A stretch of DNA of 24,903 nt, taken from an uncultured Murdochiella sp. Lineage in GTDB: Bacteria > Bacillota > Clostridia > Tissierellales > Peptoniphilaceae. A program made the translations under genes and the position numbers. Shown piece by piece: positions 21,971 through 24,903 of the stretch. Under the pieces are notes generated by a model that did no database searches, had not been told where the DNA came from, and saw only the letters and a program-made list of their open reading frames with translations. Positions within the stretch are counted from its first letter, which is position 1. Every line of letters starts with the position of its first letter. The stretch is from assembly GCF_902488755.1 (NCBI RefSeq), contig NZ_CABTXF010000017.1, positions 1-24,903 on the forward strand, in the 5' to 3' direction.

Positions 21971-23476
21971 TTATATCGTTTGGGAACGATTCGTCTTTAA
22001 CATTACGTCGTGTGCGCCACCTTCAATGATGGAGGTGGAGGAGACGAGCGTCAGCTTTGCTTTTTCGTGCAGCTCGGCAATGGAAAGCGCTCCGCAATTG
22101 CACATGGTTGCTTTCACTTTGTGCAGAGAAATGCCCACATTGTCTTTAAGAGAACCGGCATAGGGCACGTAAGAATCCACGCCTTCCTCAAACTGTAATC
22201 GAGCTTCGCCGCCCAAATCGTAGCGTTGCCAGTTGCGTGCGCGTGCGCTGCCTTCGCCCCAGTATTCTTTCATCGAAGACCCATTCACGGTGACTTTTGC
22301 CGTGGGGGATTCATCAAAGCGGGCAAAATAACGTCCCAACATGACGAAGTCCGCTCCCATGGCAAGAGCTAATGTGATGTGATAGTCATATACGATTCCA
22401 CCGTCCGAGCAGATGGGCACATAGATGCCTGTCTCTTTATAGTATGCATCGCGTGCGCGAGCAACATCCATCACGGCAGTTGCCTGCCCACGACCAATAC
22501 CTTTGGTTTCGCGTGTGATACAGATGGAACCGCCGCCGATACCGATTTTTACAAAGTCTGCTCCACACTCGGCTAAGTAACGGAATCCTTCGCCGTCCAC
22601 CACATTTCCTGCGCCAACTTTTACCGTGTCGCCATAACGATCACGAATCCAGTCAATGGTGTTTTTTTGCCATTCACTGAATCCTTCGCTGGAATCAATG
22701 CAAAGCACGTCTGCACCGGCTTCCACGAGAAGCGGAACACGCGTCGCATAGTCGCGGGTATTGATTCCGGCGCCGACTTTCAGACGCTTTTTCGCATCCA
22801 ACAACTCTTGGGGATTTTCCTTGTGGCTGTCGTAATCCTTGCGGAAAACAAAGTAAAGAAGGCGTTGATGGTCATCGACAATGGGCAAAGCATTCAGTTT
22901 TTTCTCCCAGATAACATCATTCGCTTCTTTTAGGGTCATTCCTTCTTTACCGAAGACTAAATCGGAAAAAGGAGTCATAAATTCACGAACGGCTGTTGTG
23001 GGATCCATGCGTGAAACGCGATAGTCTCGGCTGGTGACAATGCCCAACAGTTTTCCATGCTGTGTTCCATCTTCCGTTACCGCCATGGTGGAATGACCAC
23101 TTTTATTTTTAAGACGCAAAACATCTTCTAATGTATCGTCCGGGGAAATGTTGGCATCACTGGGGACGAATCCGGCTTTATAGCCCTTGACATTGGCGAC
23201 CATCGCCGCTTGCCTTTCAGGGGATTGAGATCCGTAAATAAAAGAAAGACCGCCTTCACGCGCTAAGGCGATGGCAAGCGTATCGTTGGAGACCGATTGC
23301 ATAATAGAGGAAACCATTGGAATACTCAGTGTATGTTCCGGCGTATCGCCACGTCGAAAACGAACCAGTGGGGTCGATAAATTCACATTTTCTACGCGGC
23401 ATTCGCTGGATGAATAACCGGGAATCAATAGATACTCGCTAAATGTGCGCGAGGGTTCTTTCAGATAAATCGCCAT
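21971..23476 (-). CDS. guaB: IMP dehydrogenase, Tritrichomonas-like subclass
   Basis: IMPDH oxidises IMP to XMP with NAD+, the committed step of guanine nucleotide synthesis. The 501-aa protein starts at 23476 with AGGAGG 4 nt upstream. The barrel is interrupted by a CBS pair (about residues 105-220). The catalytic loop is GIGGGSICITRETKGIGRG with Cys319; the flap dyad is Arg418-Tyr419 (RNWQRYD); Asp261, Asp358 and Arg382 are in place. Motifs differ from the common bacterial type, with YWGEGS in place of YRGMGS and GGGSICITR in place of GPGSICTTR. From memory, these features and even the residue numbers match the Tritrichomonas foetus enzyme, long suspected of bacterial origin. GMP reductase is unlikely given the CBS domains and Arg-Tyr flap. 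It is the only minus-strand gene here, convergent with birA and divergent from gpsA. Confidence 0.95.
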   Translation of the reverse strand: MAIYLKEPSRTFSEYLLIPGYSSSECRVENVNLSTPLVRFRRGDTPEHTLSIPMVSSIMQSVSNDTLAIALAREGGLSFIYGSQSPERQAAMVANVKGYKAGFVPSDANISPDDTLEDVLRLKNKSGHSTMAVTEDGTQHGKLLGIVTSRDYRVSRMDPTTAVREFMTPFSDLVFGKEGMTLKEANDVIWEKKLNALPIVDDHQRLLYFVFRKDYDSHKENPQELLDAKKRLKVGAGINTRDYATRVPLLVEAGADVLCIDSSEGFSEWQKNTIDWIRDRYGDTVKVGAGNVVDGEGFRYLAECGADFVKIGIGGGSICITRETKGIGRGQATAVMDVARARDAYYKETGIYVPICSDGGIVYDYHITLALAMGADFVMLGRYFARFDESPTAKVTVNGSSMKEYWGEGSARARNWQRYDLGGEARLQFEEGVDSYVPYAGSLKDNVGISLHKVKATMCNCGALSIAELHEKAKLTLVSSTSIIEGGAHDVMLKTNRSQTI

Positions 23477-23525
23477 ATCTCCTCCTATACTGTTTTTTGG
23501 GATACATTTTTATGCTATTGGTTCG

Positions 23526-23533
23526 ATTATACT
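23526..23533. promoter_or_regulatory. Candidate overlapping -10 elements for divergent guaB and gpsA
   Basis: In the 217-nt gap between guaB and gpsA, an AT-rich patch reads TATAAT on the minus strand (23531-23526) and TATACT on the plus strand (23528-23533). Neither has a convincing -35. The guaB leader would be about 40 nt and the gpsA leader about 155 nt. No other gene is supported in this gap. Confidence 0.3.
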
Positions 23534-23693
23534 CTTTTTTTCTTTCTGCTGCCCGTTCTTTAGGAGAAGCGGTTTCGAGTATCATTTGGAGGAATACGAT
23601 AGAGCAAAAGGAATGCCATACGATTGAGGAGAAAAACCGTAAAACGGGTTGTTGGGAAAGAAGCAATAAAAGAAAAAGAAGGAAGGGAAGCTT

Positions 23694-24710
23694 ATGGATA
23701 TTGCTGTTTTGGGAGCGGGCACATGGGGCAGTGCGCTCGCGCGCTTGCTGACAAAGAACGGGCATGTGGTTACGTTGTGGTCGGCGTTTCCGGAAGAACT
23801 GACAGCCATAGCGAAAACACATCGACACCCACACTTGGGAGAGGCAGAAATGCCGGAGGCGCTTCGCATTTGTGCCAACCTAAAGGAAACGGTTTACGAG
23901 AAGAATATGGTCGTCTTTGCCGTGCCTTCTCCGTATGTGCGTTTGACAGCTGAAAAGGCAGCCCCGTATCTTTCCTCCGGACAGATTTTGGTGAATGTAG
24001 CGAAAGGTATTGAAAACACAACCGGTTTATTGTTGAGTGACGTGATACAGGATGTTCTTACCAAACAACGATCTGGCGAATCATTTGCTCTCGTCGCTTT
24101 GTCCGGTCCGACTCATGCGGAAGAGGTGGCACAGGATTTGCCTTCTGCCATTGTCTCCGCCAGTAAAGAGGAATTTGCGGCCCAGTGCGTCCAAGATGCA
24201 TTTATGAATGAGCAATTTCGTGTCTATACGAATCGAGATATTCACGGCGTGGAGCTTTGCGGAGCGCTAAAGAATGTGATCGCTCTCGCTGCCGGTATCT
24301 CTGACGGTTTGGGATTTGGAGACAACGCCAAAGCGGCTATTATTACACGAGGAATGGCGGAAATGACACGCTTGGGACTTGCTATGGGGTGTCTTCCGGA
24401 AACTTTTGCCGGGCTTGCCGGATACGGTGATTTGATTGTTACTGCGACGTCGGTACATAGCCGCAACCATCGCTGCGGAGAATTCATTGGTCAAGGGCTT
24501 TCTCCCAAACAGGCGGTTCGCGAGGTGGGACAGGTGGTAGAAGGCATAAATGCGCTGCCTGCGGCAAGGTCATTGGCTGCGCGGTATGATGTGGACATGC
24601 CGATAGTGGATGCGGTGAATGCTATTCTTTGTGGCGTGGATGTGCGCTCTACGGTTTTTTCGCTGATGACACGTGAGAAAAAAACAGAATTCCGTTCGAT
24701 TAGTGTATAA
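23694..24710 (+). CDS. gpsA: NAD(P)H-dependent glycerol-3-phosphate dehydrogenase
   Basis: GpsA reduces dihydroxyacetone phosphate to sn-glycerol-3-phosphate, the backbone for phospholipid synthesis, in the cytosol. The 338-aa protein begins with the Rossmann motif MDIAVLGAGTWGSALA (GAGTWG at residues 7-12). It continues with VFAVPSPYVR, VNVAKGIEN and LSGPTHAEEVA, then the catalytic-lysine block CGALKNVIALAAGISDGL with Lys193, and GLAGYGDLIVTATS. Length and order are normal. AAGGGAAG sits just upstream of the ATG. The frequent neighbours plsY and der are absent here; the flanking genes are a divergent guaB and an unidentified membrane protein. Confidence 0.96.
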   Translation: MDIAVLGAGTWGSALARLLTKNGHVVTLWSAFPEELTAIAKTHRHPHLGEAEMPEALRICANLKETVYEKNMVVFAVPSPYVRLTAEKAAPYLSSGQILVNVAKGIENTTGLLLSDVIQDVLTKQRSGESFALVALSGPTHAEEVAQDLPSAIVSASKEEFAAQCVQDAFMNEQFRVYTNRDIHGVELCGALKNVIALAAGISDGLGFGDNAKAAIITRGMAEMTRLGLAMGCLPETFAGLAGYGDLIVTATSVHSRNHRCGEFIGQGLSPKQAVREVGQVVEGINALPAARSLAARYDVDMPIVDAVNAILCGVDVRSTVFSLMTREKKTEFRSISV

Positions 24711-24750
24711 TCTATCTGTTGTGATTTTTGCGAGGAGAGATTTCCTCTCG
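24706..24750 (+). promoter_or_regulatory. Candidate -10 and leader stem-loop before the last gene
   Basis: TATAAT at 24706-24711 overlaps the gpsA stop codon, but the -35 region is poor. About 20 nt downstream GAGGA-GAGATT-TCCTC (24732-24747) or the alternative GAGAG-ATTTC-CTCTC (24735-24749) can pair. There is no T run, so it is not a terminator for gpsA, and it would lie in the leader of the next gene. Confidence 0.35.
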
Positions 24751-24805
24751 ACAGTGCAATACGTCTTTAGATAGAAATAACCGACAGGGTTTTGGGAGTA
24801 ACAAT

Positions 24806-24903
24806 ATGAGTAAATTCAAAAAAATAGTCGTTTTTCTTGGTGTAATGATCTATGTTTGCTTCAGCGCTGTTTTCTTCATTCACCATTTTTTACCGTTAAA
24901 GGA
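24806..24903 (+). CDS. N-terminal fragment of an unidentified membrane or exported protein
   Basis: An ATG at 24806, preceded by TTTTGGGAG with about 7 nt spacing, opens a frame that runs off the window after 32 complete codons. The visible part has a lysine-rich start (MSKFKKI) followed by a hydrophobic run from about residue 8 to 29 (VVFLGVMIYVCFSAVFFI), i.e. a signal anchor or first transmembrane helix. No family can be named from this fragment. Confidence 0.6.
   Translation, partial: MSKFKKIVVFLGVMIYVCFSAVFFIHHFLPLK

Noticed and set aside
21971..23476. GMP reductase instead of IMP dehydrogenase
   Set aside because: The CBS insertion, 501-aa length and the Arg418-Tyr419 flap are IMPDH traits.
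23443..23751. Plus-strand open frame of about 100 codons spanning the guaB-gpsA gap
   Set aside because: It begins inside guaB on the opposite strand, overlaps the gpsA start, has Arg/Lys-rich low-complexity content, no family resemblance and no ribosome site.
24731..24750. Stem-loop after gpsA as a terminator
   Set aside because: The stem is only 5 bp and is followed by GACAGTGCAAT with no T run.
1..24903. CRISPR array, IS element, prophage or attachment site
   Set aside because: No spaced direct repeats, transposase or integrase motifs, terminal inverted repeats or phage genes were seen; the only tRNA gene has no integrase or partial copy nearby.

Overview
The window reads as a chromosomal housekeeping segment of an anaerobic low-to-mid GC member of the Bacillota. 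Clostridia or Tissierellia fit best, and a Peptoniphilaceae-like relative is possible but is inference only. The reasons are strong AGGAGG ribosome sites, dense operons with stop/start overlaps, a six-gene Rnf ferredoxin:NAD+ oxidoreductase, a Prp-type L27 with a cleavable leader, and a DNA polymerase I whose proofreading motif looks degenerate. I see no phage, IS element, CRISPR array or rRNA.

Layout. 1-3965: polA (5' end outside the window), coaE and a membrane-anchored lytic transglycosylase. 4002-4164: a self-contained tRNA-Leu(GAG) unit with a consensus promoter and a perfect-stem terminator. 4207-10636: the rnfCDGEAB operon, with galK attached 14 nt after rnfB and closed by a strong terminator; a Rex-like operator overlaps its predicted promoter. 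10729-12460: a NusG-domain-II membrane protein, a Gx-family transporter and radC. 12469-18332: a cell-shape operon (MreB-family actin, mreC, mreD, an unusually large PBP2). 18343-19473: rplU-prp-rpmA with a promoter, a structured leader and a terminator. 19487-21945: obgE and birA, ending in a hairpin shared with the convergent gene. 21971-23476, minus strand: an IMP dehydrogenase. 23694-24710: gpsA, followed by the first 32 codons of an unidentified membrane protein.

How the genes work together. Rnf uses reduced ferredoxin to reduce NAD+ while moving ions across the membrane. The 18-bp element TTGTGA-N6-TAACAA at its promoter would tie its expression to the NADH/NAD+ ratio through Rex. The next unit holds a pair resembling eetA/eetB of flavin-based electron-transfer loci, so the stretch may be a broader membrane redox neighbourhood. 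The mre-PBP2 block serves lateral wall synthesis and predicts an elongated or recently rod-like cell. The rplU-prp-rpmA block makes two 50S proteins plus the protease that trims L27, followed by the 50S assembly GTPase Obg.

No wholly new system is evident. The items most worth a second look are the Rex-like site, an IMP dehydrogenase matching the Tritrichomonas foetus enzyme position for position at catalytic residues (from memory), an MreB with an altered phosphate-binding motif, the Eet-like pair, and the oversized PBP2.
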